A DNA stretch of 64,000 nucleotides from a bacterium. Lineage in GTDB: Bacteria; Myxococcota_A; Bradymonadia; UBA7976; UBA1532. The stretch's first letter is position 1. Each line of letters begins with the position of its first letter. Under the pieces are notes generated by a model. That model was not told the origin of the DNA and made no database searches. It saw nothing but the letters and a program-made list of their open reading frames with translations. Where the stretch lies: NCBI GenBank assembly GCA_030427205.1, contig JAUHXC010000026.1:62001-126000 (forward strand), read 5' to 3'. The position numbers were made by a program, and so were the translations under genes. Below, one piece after another: positions 56,779 to 64,000 of this stretch.

Positions 56779-57963
56779 TTGCAGATTCCCATCACCAAAC
56801 CCTGGTTCGACGCCGACGACTTCGCGGCCGTGCAGAAACCCCTGCAGACGGGCTGGGTCGTGCAGGGGCCGCACGTCGCCCGCTTCGAGCAGGTCTTCGC
56901 CGCGTACGTCGGCGCCGACGCGGCGGTGGCCTGCACCTCGTGCACCACCGCGCTGCATCTGGCGTACGCCGCGCTGGGGCTGGGGCCGGGCGCTGAGATC
57001 ATCGTGCCCTCGTTCACCTGGGTCGCCACCGCCAACGCGGCGATCTACTGCGGCGCGACGCCGGTGCTGGTCGACATCGACCTGGCCACCTTCAACCTCG
57101 ATCCGGCGGCGCTCGAGGCGGCGATCACGCCGAACACCCGGGCCGTCGCGCCGGTGCACCTCTTCGGGCTGCCGGCCGATATGGATCCGATCATGGCGCT
57201 GGCCGAGAAGCACGGCCTCGCGGTGATCGAGGACGCCGCCTGCGGCCTGGGCACCCGCCACCGCGGGCGGCACGTGGGCACCATCGGCGACGTCGGCGTG
57301 TTCAGCTTCCACCCGCGCAAGGCGGTGACCACCGGCGAAGGCGGCATGCTGATCGCCCGCGACCCGGCGCACATCGAGCGCAGCTGCATCATGCGCAACC
57401 ACGGCGCGGGCAAAGCGGTCGCCGAGCGCGAGGCCGACCGCGACGGCTTCATGCTGGGGCCCTTCGCCGAGCTGGGCTTCAACTATCGGCTGACCGACTT
57501 CCAGGGGGCGCTGGGCGTGACCCAGATGGCCAAGGTGCCCCGGGTGCTCGACGGCCGACGCGCGCGGGCCCGGCGCTACGATCGGCTGCTGGCCGGGCTC
57601 GACTGGCTGCGCACGCCTGCGGTGCCCGATTACGCCGAGCACGCCTACCAGAGCTACGTGACGCTCTTCGCGCCCGAGGCGCCGACGCTGGCCAACCTCG
57701 CCGACCTGCACGCCGCCCGCAACCGGGTGATGCGCTTCGCCGGCGAGCATGGGGTGCAGACCCGCCAGGGCACCCACGCGGTGCACGGGCTGGGCTATTA
57801 CGCGCGCACCTTCGGCTACGGGCCCGGCGACCTGCCCCACGCGCACATCGCCGAGCAGCTGAGCATCACCTTGCCGCTGTATCCGCAGATGACCGACGCC
57901 GAGCAGGACCACGTCTTTGAGGTGATGCAGGCGGCGTGGCACGAGGAGGGCCAGCGTGGCTGA
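56779..57963 (+). CDS. DegT/DnrJ/EryC1/StrS sugar aminotransferase
   Basis: A 394-residue PLP enzyme that adds an amino group to a keto sugar nucleotide. The PLP lysine is K181 in FHPRKAVTTGEGG; VPSFTWVATANA and IEDAACGLG are family motifs. The start is TTG at 56779 with GGAG four bases before it. It overlaps the dehydratase gene by eight bases. Together with the RmlA, RmlB and GNAT proteins it would make a dTDP-amino-dideoxyhexose. C3 or C4 specificity cannot be set by eye. Confidence 0.92.
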   Translation: MQIPITKPWFDADDFAAVQKPLQTGWVVQGPHVARFEQVFAAYVGADAAVACTSCTTALHLAYAALGLGPGAEIIVPSFTWVATANAAIYCGATPVLVDIDLATFNLDPAALEAAITPNTRAVAPVHLFGLPADMDPIMALAEKHGLAVIEDAACGLGTRHRGRHVGTIGDVGVFSFHPRKAVTTGEGGMLIARDPAHIERSCIMRNHGAGKAVAEREADRDGFMLGPFAELGFNYRLTDFQGALGVTQMAKVPRVLDGRRARARRYDRLLAGLDWLRTPAVPDYAEHAYQSYVTLFAPEAPTLANLADLHAARNRVMRFAGEHGVQTRQGTHAVHGLGYYARTFGYGPGDLPHAHIAEQLSITLPLYPQMTDAEQDHVFEVMQAAWHEEGQRG

Positions 57964-59029
57964 GGCCGATCCCCGTGGGGCGATCCTGATCACCGGCGCG
58001 GCCGGCTTCATCGGCTCGGCGCTGATGCGCCGCCTGCGTCACCGCTGGCCGAAGCGCCCGCTGGTGGCGCTCGACGCGCTGACCTACGCCGGCGATCGGG
58101 AGAACCTGGCGCCGTTCGAAGACGACCCGCGGTTCACCTTCGTGCACGCCGACATCACCGACGCCGACGCGGTGCAGGCCGCCTTCGCCGAGCACCGCCC
58201 GCAGGTGGTCTTCCACCTCGCCGCCGAGACCCACGTCGACCGCTCGATCCTCGACCCGCTGGCCTTCGTGCGCACCAACGTCGAGGGCACCGCCGCGCTG
58301 CTGCACGCCGCCCGCGGCGTCTGGAGCGACACCCCCGACGCCCGCTTCGTGATGGTCTCCACCGACGAGGTCTACGGCGCGCTGGGGCCCACCGGCGCTT
58401 TTCGGGCCGACTCGCCGCTCGACCCGAGCAGCCCCTACTCGGCCTCGAAGGCCGGCGCCGATCTGCTGGCGCTGGCGTGGCACCGCACGTTCGGCCTGCC
58501 GGTCATCGTCACCCGCTGCTCGAACAACTACGGCCCGCGGCAGTTCCCCGAGAAGCTGATCCCGGTGGTGGTCGGGCGGGCGCTGGCCGGTGAGCCCGTG
58601 CCGGTCTACGGCCGGGGCGACAACGTGCGCGACTGGATCCACGTCGACGACCACGCCGACGGGCTCATCGCCGCCGCCGAGCGGGGGCAGCCGGGCGCGG
58701 TCTACTGCTTCGGGGCCGACAACGAGCAGCAGAACCTGGCGCTGGTGCACCGCATCCTCGACGCGGTCGACGCGGCGACCGGCCGCGACGTGGGCCACGG
58801 CCGCGGGCTGGTGCGCTTCGTCACCGACCGCCCGGGGCACGACTTCCGCTACGCCATCGACGCCGAAGAGACCCGCGCCGCGCTGGGCTGGGCCCCGCGG
58901 GTGCCCTTCGCCGCGGGGCTGGCCGCGACGGTGCGCTGGTTCATCGACAACGCCGAGTGGTGCCGGCGACGCAGAGAGGCGGCGAAGCGCTTCGAAGAGG
59001 CGTGGTACGCCCGCCGGGAGGCCCGCTGA
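57956..59029 (+). CDS. rfbB: dTDP-glucose 4,6-dehydratase
   Basis: A 357-residue NAD-dependent enzyme of the SDR family that turns dTDP-glucose into dTDP-4-keto-6-deoxyglucose. It has TGAAGFIG for NAD binding, the dehydratase triad TDE at 136-138, and Y161-x-x-x-K165. The segment THVDRSI is also typical of RmlB. The GTG start at 57956 has GAGGAGGG upstream and overlaps the aminotransferase gene. The stop overlaps the ATG of rfbA. Confidence 0.92.
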   Translation: MAEADPRGAILITGAAGFIGSALMRRLRHRWPKRPLVALDALTYAGDRENLAPFEDDPRFTFVHADITDADAVQAAFAEHRPQVVFHLAAETHVDRSILDPLAFVRTNVEGTAALLHAARGVWSDTPDARFVMVSTDEVYGALGPTGAFRADSPLDPSSPYSASKAGADLLALAWHRTFGLPVIVTRCSNNYGPRQFPEKLIPVVVGRALAGEPVPVYGRGDNVRDWIHVDDHADGLIAAAERGQPGAVYCFGADNEQQNLALVHRILDAVDAATGRDVGHGRGLVRFVTDRPGHDFRYAIDAEETRAALGWAPRVPFAAGLAATVRWFIDNAEWCRRRREAAKRFEEAWYARREAR

Positions 59030-59943
59030 TGATGGCGCCCGATCCCCCCAAAACCCGCGGCATCCTGCTGGCCGGCGGGCGCGGCACCCGGCTGTATCCG
59101 ATGACCACCGTCGTCGGCAAACACGTGCAGCCGATCTACGACAAGCCGATGATCTACTACTCGCTGACCACCCTGCTGCTGGCGGGGGTGCGCGAGGTCC
59201 TGATCATCAGCTCGCCCGAAGACCTGCCGCACATCCGCGGGCTGCTCGGTGACGGCGAGGCCTGGGGCGTCGAGCTGAGCTACGCGCAGCAGGACGCGCC
59301 GCGGGGCATCGCCGAGGCGCTGGTCATCGGCGAGTCGTTCATCGGCGACGGCCGGGTGCTGTTGATGCTCGGCGACAACATCATCTACGGCGGCCTCGAC
59401 TTCTTGCGCCGGGCGGTGGCCGAGCCCACCGACGGGGCGACGATCTTCGCCTATCAGGTCAAGGATCCGACCGCCTACGGGGTGGTGGAGTTCGACGAGG
59501 CCGGGCGGGCGATCTCGCTTGAGGAGAAGCCGGCGCAGCCGCGCTCGACGTGGGCGGTGGTCGGCATCTACCTCTACGGCCCCGACTGCGCGCGGCGGGC
59601 GAAGGCGCTGGCCCCGTCGGGGCGCGGCGAGCTGGAGATCACCGACCTCAACCGGACCTACCTCGACGACGGCCGGCTCAACGTGCGCCGCCTGGGCCGC
59701 GGGGTGGCCTGGTTCGATACCGGCACCCCGGAGAACCTGCTCGAAGCGAGCAACTTCGTGCGCGCGATCGAGACCCGCCAGGGGCTGGTCATCGGCAGCC
59801 CCGAGGAGGCGGCCTATCACGCCGGCTTCTGCTCGCTGGAACAGTTCGAGGCCAACGTCGCGGCGATGCCCCGTTCGGCTTATCGCGACTATCTGGAGCG
59901 GGTGCTGAGCGACCGCAAGGCGGCCCTGCGCGCGCGGCATTGA
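59029..59943 (+). CDS. rfbA: Glucose-1-phosphate thymidylyltransferase
   Basis: A 304-residue nucleotidyltransferase that makes dTDP-glucose. The signature LLAGGRGTRLYPMT and the metal-binding LGDNIIYG, EEKP and ITDLNRTYL motifs are those of RmlA. The usual SKQLLPIYDKP reads GKHVQPIYDKP here. The ATG at 59029 is preferred over that at 59032, given GGAGG at 59017-59021. No rmlC or rmlD is in the window, so the product is more likely to be aminated than turned into rhamnose. Confidence 0.94.
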   Translation: MMAPDPPKTRGILLAGGRGTRLYPMTTVVGKHVQPIYDKPMIYYSLTTLLLAGVREVLIISSPEDLPHIRGLLGDGEAWGVELSYAQQDAPRGIAEALVIGESFIGDGRVLLMLGDNIIYGGLDFLRRAVAEPTDGATIFAYQVKDPTAYGVVEFDEAGRAISLEEKPAQPRSTWAVVGIYLYGPDCARRAKALAPSGRGELEITDLNRTYLDDGRLNVRRLGRGVAWFDTGTPENLLEASNFVRAIETRQGLVIGSPEEAAYHAGFCSLEQFEANVAAMPRSAYRDYLERVLSDRKAALRARH

Positions 59944-60737
59944 GCGCGCCCGCCGGCCCCGCCGATACGCTCGATCGCGCTGTTCTGGAGGCCTACGTGC
60001 GCACGCAGCGGCGCATTTGGCCCGCGGGCGGCGCGGCGTGCAAGGTGAGCGCCGCGGGGCTCGCCGCGGTCGACGGCACCGGGCGCGATACCCGGCTGCT
60101 GGTCTTCGGCTCTGATGGGGCGGCGCTCGATGAGCTCATCGCGTGGCACGCCGCAACCCGCGCCGCGAGCACCGACCCGTCACGCCATGCCCGCTGCCGC
60201 CTCGTCTTGCCGCGGGACGCATCCCCGTCGCTGCTGCACGCCCTGGCGCAGCGCGGCTTCGTCTACGGCGGCCACGCGCTGGTGCTGGTGCGCCCGCTGG
60301 CGGACCTGCCCGCGCCGGACGCCACGGTCGACATCGCGCTGGTTGATCGCCCGCAGCGGTCGTTGGCGACGCAGGTCATCGCCCGCGGCTACAAAGACGG
60401 CGCCGCGCCCGACCCGCTCGACCTGCGCGCCGCCGAGACCTGGTTCGACCTGCCCGGCGCGACCCACCTGCTGGCATACATCGACGGCGCGCCCGCGGGC
60501 GGTGGGGCGGTGGTGGTCGTCGGCGAGAGCGCGCTGCTGGGCCAGATGGCGGTGCTGCCCGCATACCGAGGACGCGGCGTGCAGCGCGCGCTCATCAACC
60601 AGCGGCTGCGCCACGCCCGTGAGCAGGGCGCCACGCTGGCCGTCGCCACCAGCGCGCCGCGCGGCCCCAGCCTGCGCAACCTGCGTCGGGCAGGTTTCGA
60701 GATCAGCCACGCGCGCATCTGCTTGCTGGGCTGTTGA
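59940..60737 (+). CDS. GNAT-family N-acetyltransferase, probable amino-sugar acetylase
   Basis: A 265-residue protein with an N-terminal domain of about 110 residues and a C-terminal GNAT fold with the acetyl-CoA loop VLPAYRGRGVQRALI. This size and layout resemble WecD, which acetylates dTDP-4-amino-4,6-dideoxygalactose. The start is read as TTG at 59940, overlapping the rfbA stop; later GTG codons are possible. Place and layout suggest that it caps the dTDP-amino sugar pathway by N-acetylation. Confidence 0.78.
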   Translation: MSAPAGPADTLDRAVLEAYVRTQRRIWPAGGAACKVSAAGLAAVDGTGRDTRLLVFGSDGAALDELIAWHAATRAASTDPSRHARCRLVLPRDASPSLLHALAQRGFVYGGHALVLVRPLADLPAPDATVDIALVDRPQRSLATQVIARGYKDGAAPDPLDLRAAETWFDLPGATHLLAYIDGAPAGGGAVVVVGESALLGQMAVLPAYRGRGVQRALINQRLRHAREQGATLAVATSAPRGPSLRNLRRAGFEISHARICLLGC

Positions 60738-60754
60738 GCCCGCCCTGCGGCGCG

Positions 60755-61507
60755 TCAAAGCTCGGGGCAGAGGTCGCACTCGCCGCCGCGGTCGAGCACC
60801 CGGCAGGCCACGCAATCGCAGAAGGTCTTGAAGACCGAGCAGGCCGGCGGGATGGCCGCTTCGTACCGGACGACCTGCCCGGCGCTGCGCGCTTCGGGCG
60901 CGCTGGTATGGCCCAGGGCGAAGGCGGTCATCACCAGGTGCGGCGGCAGCGCGCTGAAGCCGTTGATCTCGTCGACCCGGCGCATCGCGGCGTAGCCGTC
61001 GGCCACGACCTCGACCTCGGAGCGGTCGCTGACCGCGTCGTCGAAGGTCCAGACCTCGTAGGTGCCGTCGGGGTTGCTCTGCACGCCCGCGCCGCGGCTC
61101 TCGCCGACGCCGGTGTCTTCGCCGAAGACGACGTAGTTCTCGTCGAAGTCGTAGAGGAAGTAGCGCTGCGCGCCGGTCTCTTCGTCGCGCACCTGGAGGA
61201 GCAGCTCGTTGCCCATGGCCACCGGCTCGATGAGCTGCTCGATGGCCATCTCACGGGCGCCGAACCCGTCGATCTCGACGAGCCCGTCGGCCGACGAGAC
61301 GAGGTAGCCCTCAGCGTTCTCGGTCAACCCTCCGCCGTTGTCGGTCCAGTCGTACAGCCGCAGCCCGAAGGTCTCGTCGAAGTACTCGATCAGCTCTTCA
61401 TCGGGTGAGAAGGGCGAGCCCTCGCCCTCGTCGGTGCTTTCACTGCAGGCGACGCCGAGGGCGGCCGTGGCGCCGAGCGCCAGCATCCAATACAGCGCGC
61501 GTCCCAT
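60755..61507 (-). CDS. Lipoprotein with a six-cysteine C-terminus
   Basis: A 250-residue lipoprotein (lipobox GVAC, C21). The mature part is acidic and strand-rich with no known fold. The last 28 residues contain six cysteines (CSVFKTFCDCVAC...CDLC), which may bind a metal or form disulphides. GGAGGGAT precedes the ATG. It is convergent with the GNAT gene. Confidence 0.75.
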   Translation of the reverse strand: MGRALYWMLALGATAALGVACSESTDEGEGSPFSPDEELIEYFDETFGLRLYDWTDNGGGLTENAEGYLVSSADGLVEIDGFGAREMAIEQLIEPVAMGNELLLQVRDEETGAQRYFLYDFDENYVVFGEDTGVGESRGAGVQSNPDGTYEVWTFDDAVSDRSEVEVVADGYAAMRRVDEINGFSALPPHLVMTAFALGHTSAPEARSAGQVVRYEAAIPPACSVFKTFCDCVACRVLDRGGECDLCPEL

Positions 61508-61545
61508 GGCATCCCTCCGATCATCGGGCCGAGGCTATCCGATGA

Positions 61546-61575
61546 ACGCTAGCGAGGCGCCGAGCGGGGTGACAA
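61546..61575 (-). promoter_or_regulatory. Promoter of the six-cysteine lipoprotein gene
   Basis: On the minus strand TTGTCA (61575-61570) is followed after 18 bp by TAGCGT (61551-61546). The ATG lies 38 bases further on, with its own ribosome site. Confidence 0.38.
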
Positions 61576-61603
61576 TGGCGAAATCGCCACGCCCGCCCGC
61601 AGC

Positions 61604-62551
61604 TCAGCGGGGCCGCCCGCCCGCCGCCGCCAGCCGGCGCAGCGTCTCGCCGACGCCCGTCGTCAGGTCGCCGCGCGGGGTGAAGCCCGTCGCCCGGATG
61701 CGGGCGTCGCTCACGTCGTACGAGAGCTGGTTCATGATGCGGGCGTCGACCAGCTCGACCTTCAGCTCGGGCACCGTCGCCCGGATGGCCTCGACCACGT
61801 CGCGCACCGTGTGGTTGGCGGTCAGCACGTTGTAGACCCGCCCGTCGAACAGCCGCCGCTCGACGATGTGCGCCACCGCCGCCACCGCGTCGCGCAGGTC
61901 GAGGTAGGGCCGCTTCTGGTCCAGCGCGGTGCGCCACACCGTCAGCGGCGTGCCGAAGGTGGCCTGCCAGCAGAACTTGTTGACCGCCGTATGAAAGCGC
62001 ATGCCCGGCGAGAAGCCGAAGATGGTGCCGAAGCGGCAGACGACGTGGCGCAGGCCGTCGCGGGAGGCCATCGCCGCCAACTCACGCTCCTCGACCAGCT
62101 TGATCTCGGCGTAGGGCGACTGCGGCGCCAGCTCTTCGGGCGCGCAGTCCTCGTCGACCACCGCCGCCTGGGTGCCGTAGACGCTGGTCGACGAGGGGAA
62201 GATCAGCCCCGCGCCGACCTTCGCCGCCGCCGCGGCCACCCGCCGCGTGCCGCCCAGGTTGACCCGCTCGGTCTCTTCACGGCGTTCGAAGCTGCGCGGG
62301 GCGTCGGTGATCGCGGCGAGGTGCACCACCGCGTCGGCGCCTTCGAACAGCGGCTCGAGCGGGTCGCGGGTGACGTCGGCCTCGTGGAAGCGGCAGCCGG
62401 GCGGCAGGTCGAAGAGCGACGCGTAGCGCTGGGTCGACAGGTCGTCGATCAGCACCAGATCAACCGGCAAACGCGCCGGCAGCGCGCGGATGAGCGCCGA
62501 GCCGATGTGGCCCAGCGCGCCGGTGATGACGAGGGTCTGGCGATCGCTCAT
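61604..62551 (-). CDS. NAD-dependent sugar-nucleotide epimerase/dehydratase
   Basis: A 315-residue extended SDR enzyme with TGALGHIGSAL for NAD binding, SSTSVYG, and the active-site tyrosine and lysine in SPYAEIKLVEE. The layout fits UDP-sugar epimerases or reductases. Its ATG overlaps the stop of the neighbouring SDR gene by four bases, so both are made together. Confidence 0.88.
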   Translation of the reverse strand: MSDRQTLVITGALGHIGSALIRALPARLPVDLVLIDDLSTQRYASLFDLPPGCRFHEADVTRDPLEPLFEGADAVVHLAAITDAPRSFERREETERVNLGGTRRVAAAAAKVGAGLIFPSSTSVYGTQAAVVDEDCAPEELAPQSPYAEIKLVEERELAAMASRDGLRHVVCRFGTIFGFSPGMRFHTAVNKFCWQATFGTPLTVWRTALDQKRPYLDLRDAVAAVAHIVERRLFDGRVYNVLTANHTVRDVVEAIRATVPELKVELVDARIMNQLSYDVSDARIRATGFTPRGDLTTGVGETLRRLAAAGGRPR

Positions 62552-63522
62552 GGCGCCTCCCGATGCCGGCGGAACCACGCGCCCGTGCGGGCCAGCCCGT
62601 CGGCGAGCGTGATGCCCGGCTTCCAGCCCAGCCGGACCCACGAGCGGCGGCAGTCGAGCCGGGCGTGGCCCACCTCGATCGCCTTGCGGCCTGCGGGCCA
62701 GTCCACCAGCGCCGCCTCGCCGCCGATGTGCGCCGCGATGGCCCGGGCGGCGTCGATCACCGCGGCGTGCGCGGGGTGGCCGACGACGGTCACCTGCCCG
62801 CGGGTCTCGTCCCGCAGGCCCGCGCGGATCAGGCCCTCCACCGCGTCGTCGACGTGGATGATGTTGCGCAGCTGGGTGCCCGGCCGAAACACGGTCAGCC
62901 GCTCGCCGCGCAGGCCGAGGCCGATGAACCAGCCGAGGAACGACAGCCCCGGATCGTGCACCGCCATGCGCGGGCCGTAGACGTTGGGCAGCCGCACCGC
63001 GCTCACCGCGAGCCCGTGGCTCTTGCCGTAGATCAGGGCCGCGCGCTCGGCGAGCATCTTGTGGGCCGAGTACAGCTCGACCGGCTGCTGGGCGTGGTCC
63101 TCGTCGGCGCTGGCCTCGCCGATGGGGCCCAGCTGGGTGGTGGTGCCCACGTAGACCAGCGTCGCCGTCGGGTTCACCGCGCGCACCGATTCGAAGATCA
63201 CCAGGGCGCCCTCGGCGTTGATGGACAGGTTCTCCAGCGGCGCCTTCAGCGAGCGGCCGTGGGCGGTGGTCGCGGCGCAGTGGAAGACCAGATCGACGCC
63301 GTCCAGCGCCGCCTCGACCGCTTTCGAATCGCGGATGTCCCCCGTCAGCCGCTCGACGTCGAGGCCGTCCAGGTTGCGCGGGTCGTAGCCGGTGCCGGCG
63401 AGGCCCACGTCCAGGCTGCGCACGATGGCGCCTTCGGCGAGGCACGCGGCGGCGAGGTTGCTGCCGATGAAGCCCTCGCCGCCCGTGATCAGCACCCGTC
63501 GACCTGCGAGACGCCCGCTCAT
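62548..63522 (-). CDS. NAD-dependent sugar-nucleotide epimerase/dehydratase, second copy
   Basis: A 324-residue extended SDR enzyme. It has TGGEGFIGSNL, the catalytic YSAHK, and RLPNVYGPRM, as in UDP-glucose 4-epimerase-like proteins. It shares fold and order with the coupled downstream gene but differs widely in sequence, so the two are distinct steps or subunits. A DegT-type gene lies 199 nt upstream on the same strand. Confidence 0.88.
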   Translation of the reverse strand: MSGRLAGRRVLITGGEGFIGSNLAAACLAEGAIVRSLDVGLAGTGYDPRNLDGLDVERLTGDIRDSKAVEAALDGVDLVFHCAATTAHGRSLKAPLENLSINAEGALVIFESVRAVNPTATLVYVGTTTQLGPIGEASADEDHAQQPVELYSAHKMLAERAALIYGKSHGLAVSAVRLPNVYGPRMAVHDPGLSFLGWFIGLGLRGERLTVFRPGTQLRNIIHVDDAVEGLIRAGLRDETRGQVTVVGHPAHAAVIDAARAIAAHIGGEAALVDWPAGRKAIEVGHARLDCRRSWVRLGWKPGITLADGLARTGAWFRRHREAP

Positions 63523-63721
63523 CGGCCGGCCACCCTACGGCGACCAGACATCGAATCTGACCGTGCTCGCTTGCCCGATTCGCCGATGACGGCGTTGCTC
63601 GACTTGCCGTTGCCCCCAGCAGCGTCTGCGTCTCGCGCCTGGGCTGTGCCCGAAGCGACGCCCCGTCGGGTCGAGGGCTTGCTTCCCTCGGCGAATCGGT
63701 CTGCGCGATCCCTGGTCAACT

Positions 63722-64000
63722 TCAATGTCCGGCCGCCTTGCGCACGCCGGCGATCACCCGATCGAGGTCGTCTTCGGTCATGTTCAGCGCGCAGGGCAGG
63801 GTCACCGCCCGATCGCTGATGTCGTAGGCCACGGGGTTGAGCGGGCGGTGGCTCTCTTCGAGCCCGTAGCACGGCTGGCTCGACAGCGGCCGGAAGAAGC
63901 CGCGCGCCGGCACGCCGTGGGCCCGCAGCCGCTCGACGGCGGTGTCTTGATCGAGCCCGAACGCGCGATCGAAGACCAGCGAGGTGGCCCAGGCGCCGTT
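63722..64000 (-). CDS. DegT/DnrJ/EryC1/StrS aminotransferase, C-terminal part (cut by the window edge)
   Basis: The last 92 codons of a sugar aminotransferase whose start lies beyond the right end. The segment HGVPARGFFRPLSSQPCY followed by ISDRAVTLPCALNMTEDDLDRV is the typical C-terminus of this family. The frame is open to position 64000. It suggests that the sugar locus continues to the right. Confidence 0.88.
   Translation of the reverse strand, partial: NGAWATSLVFDRAFGLDQDTAVERLRAHGVPARGFFRPLSSQPCYGLEESHRPLNPVAYDISDRAVTLPCALNMTEDDLDRVIAGVRKAAGH

Overview
The window is a very GC-rich, densely coded stretch of a chromosome from a Gram-negative, predatory or gliding-type deltaproteobacterial lineage, most likely Myxococcota or a close relative such as Bradymonadales. 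This rests on an Agl/Glt-like energised envelope machine with AgmX/PglI and TPR partners, many lipoproteins with Gly-Glu and Cys-rich repeats, an ECF sigma cassette, the secA-argJ order, and outer-membrane export and beta-barrel proteins. No phage, transposase, integrase, tRNA or rRNA was recognised.

Layout. 1-4.2 kb: secA and argJ. 4.2-10.1 kb: a two-gene unit with a giant GT2 glycosyltransferase and an unusual aldo/keto reductase + polynucleotide-kinase + HAD-phosphatase fusion. 10.1-12 kb: a small lipoprotein and a class I/II aminotransferase. 11.9-14.6 kb (minus): a secreted coiled-coil protein, an outer-membrane barrel and a polysaccharide export lipoprotein. 14.7-24.5 kb (minus): three units coding an FHA-like/TM/AgmX protein, an ExbB-ExbD-ExbD motor, and a tightly overlapping operon of a coiled-coil protein, a giant TPR protein, a TPR lipoprotein and a small secreted protein. 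24.5-27.5 kb (minus): obgE, rpmA, rplU and mtnA. 27.5-31.1 kb: two overlapping zinc-ribbon membrane proteins. 31.2-38.2 kb: NYN nuclease-like gene, Nramp-like carrier with an operator-like palindrome, UbiB-like kinase, GE-repeat lipoprotein and fatty acid desaturase. 38.4-40.8 kb: secreted protein, ECF sigma and membrane regulator. 40.9-48.3 kb: secreted proteins and lipoproteins, including a ten-repeat cysteine-rich protein and a GH92 glycosidase. 48.5-54.9 kb: glutamate dehydrogenase, metallophosphoesterase, DsbA-like isomerase, gpmI and a barrel/ferritin-like fusion. 55.0-55.4 kb: a non-coding array of palindromes spaced exactly 43 bp apart. 55.6-64 kb: sugar-nucleotide genes on both strands, with a plausible full set for an N-acetylated dTDP-amino-dideoxyhexose.

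How the genes work together. The window is dominated by the cell envelope: protein export, a proton-driven envelope machine that spans from cytoplasmic zinc-ribbon/FHA modules to outer-membrane lipoproteins, polysaccharide building and export, and a set of secreted proteins. Several genes have a recognisable -35/-10 pair ending only 6-8 nt before the start codon, which suggests leaderless mRNAs. The most unusual items are the reductase-kinase-phosphatase fusion, the 43-bp palindrome array, the repeat-controlled promoter of the AgmX-type gene, and the barrel/ferritin-like fusion.
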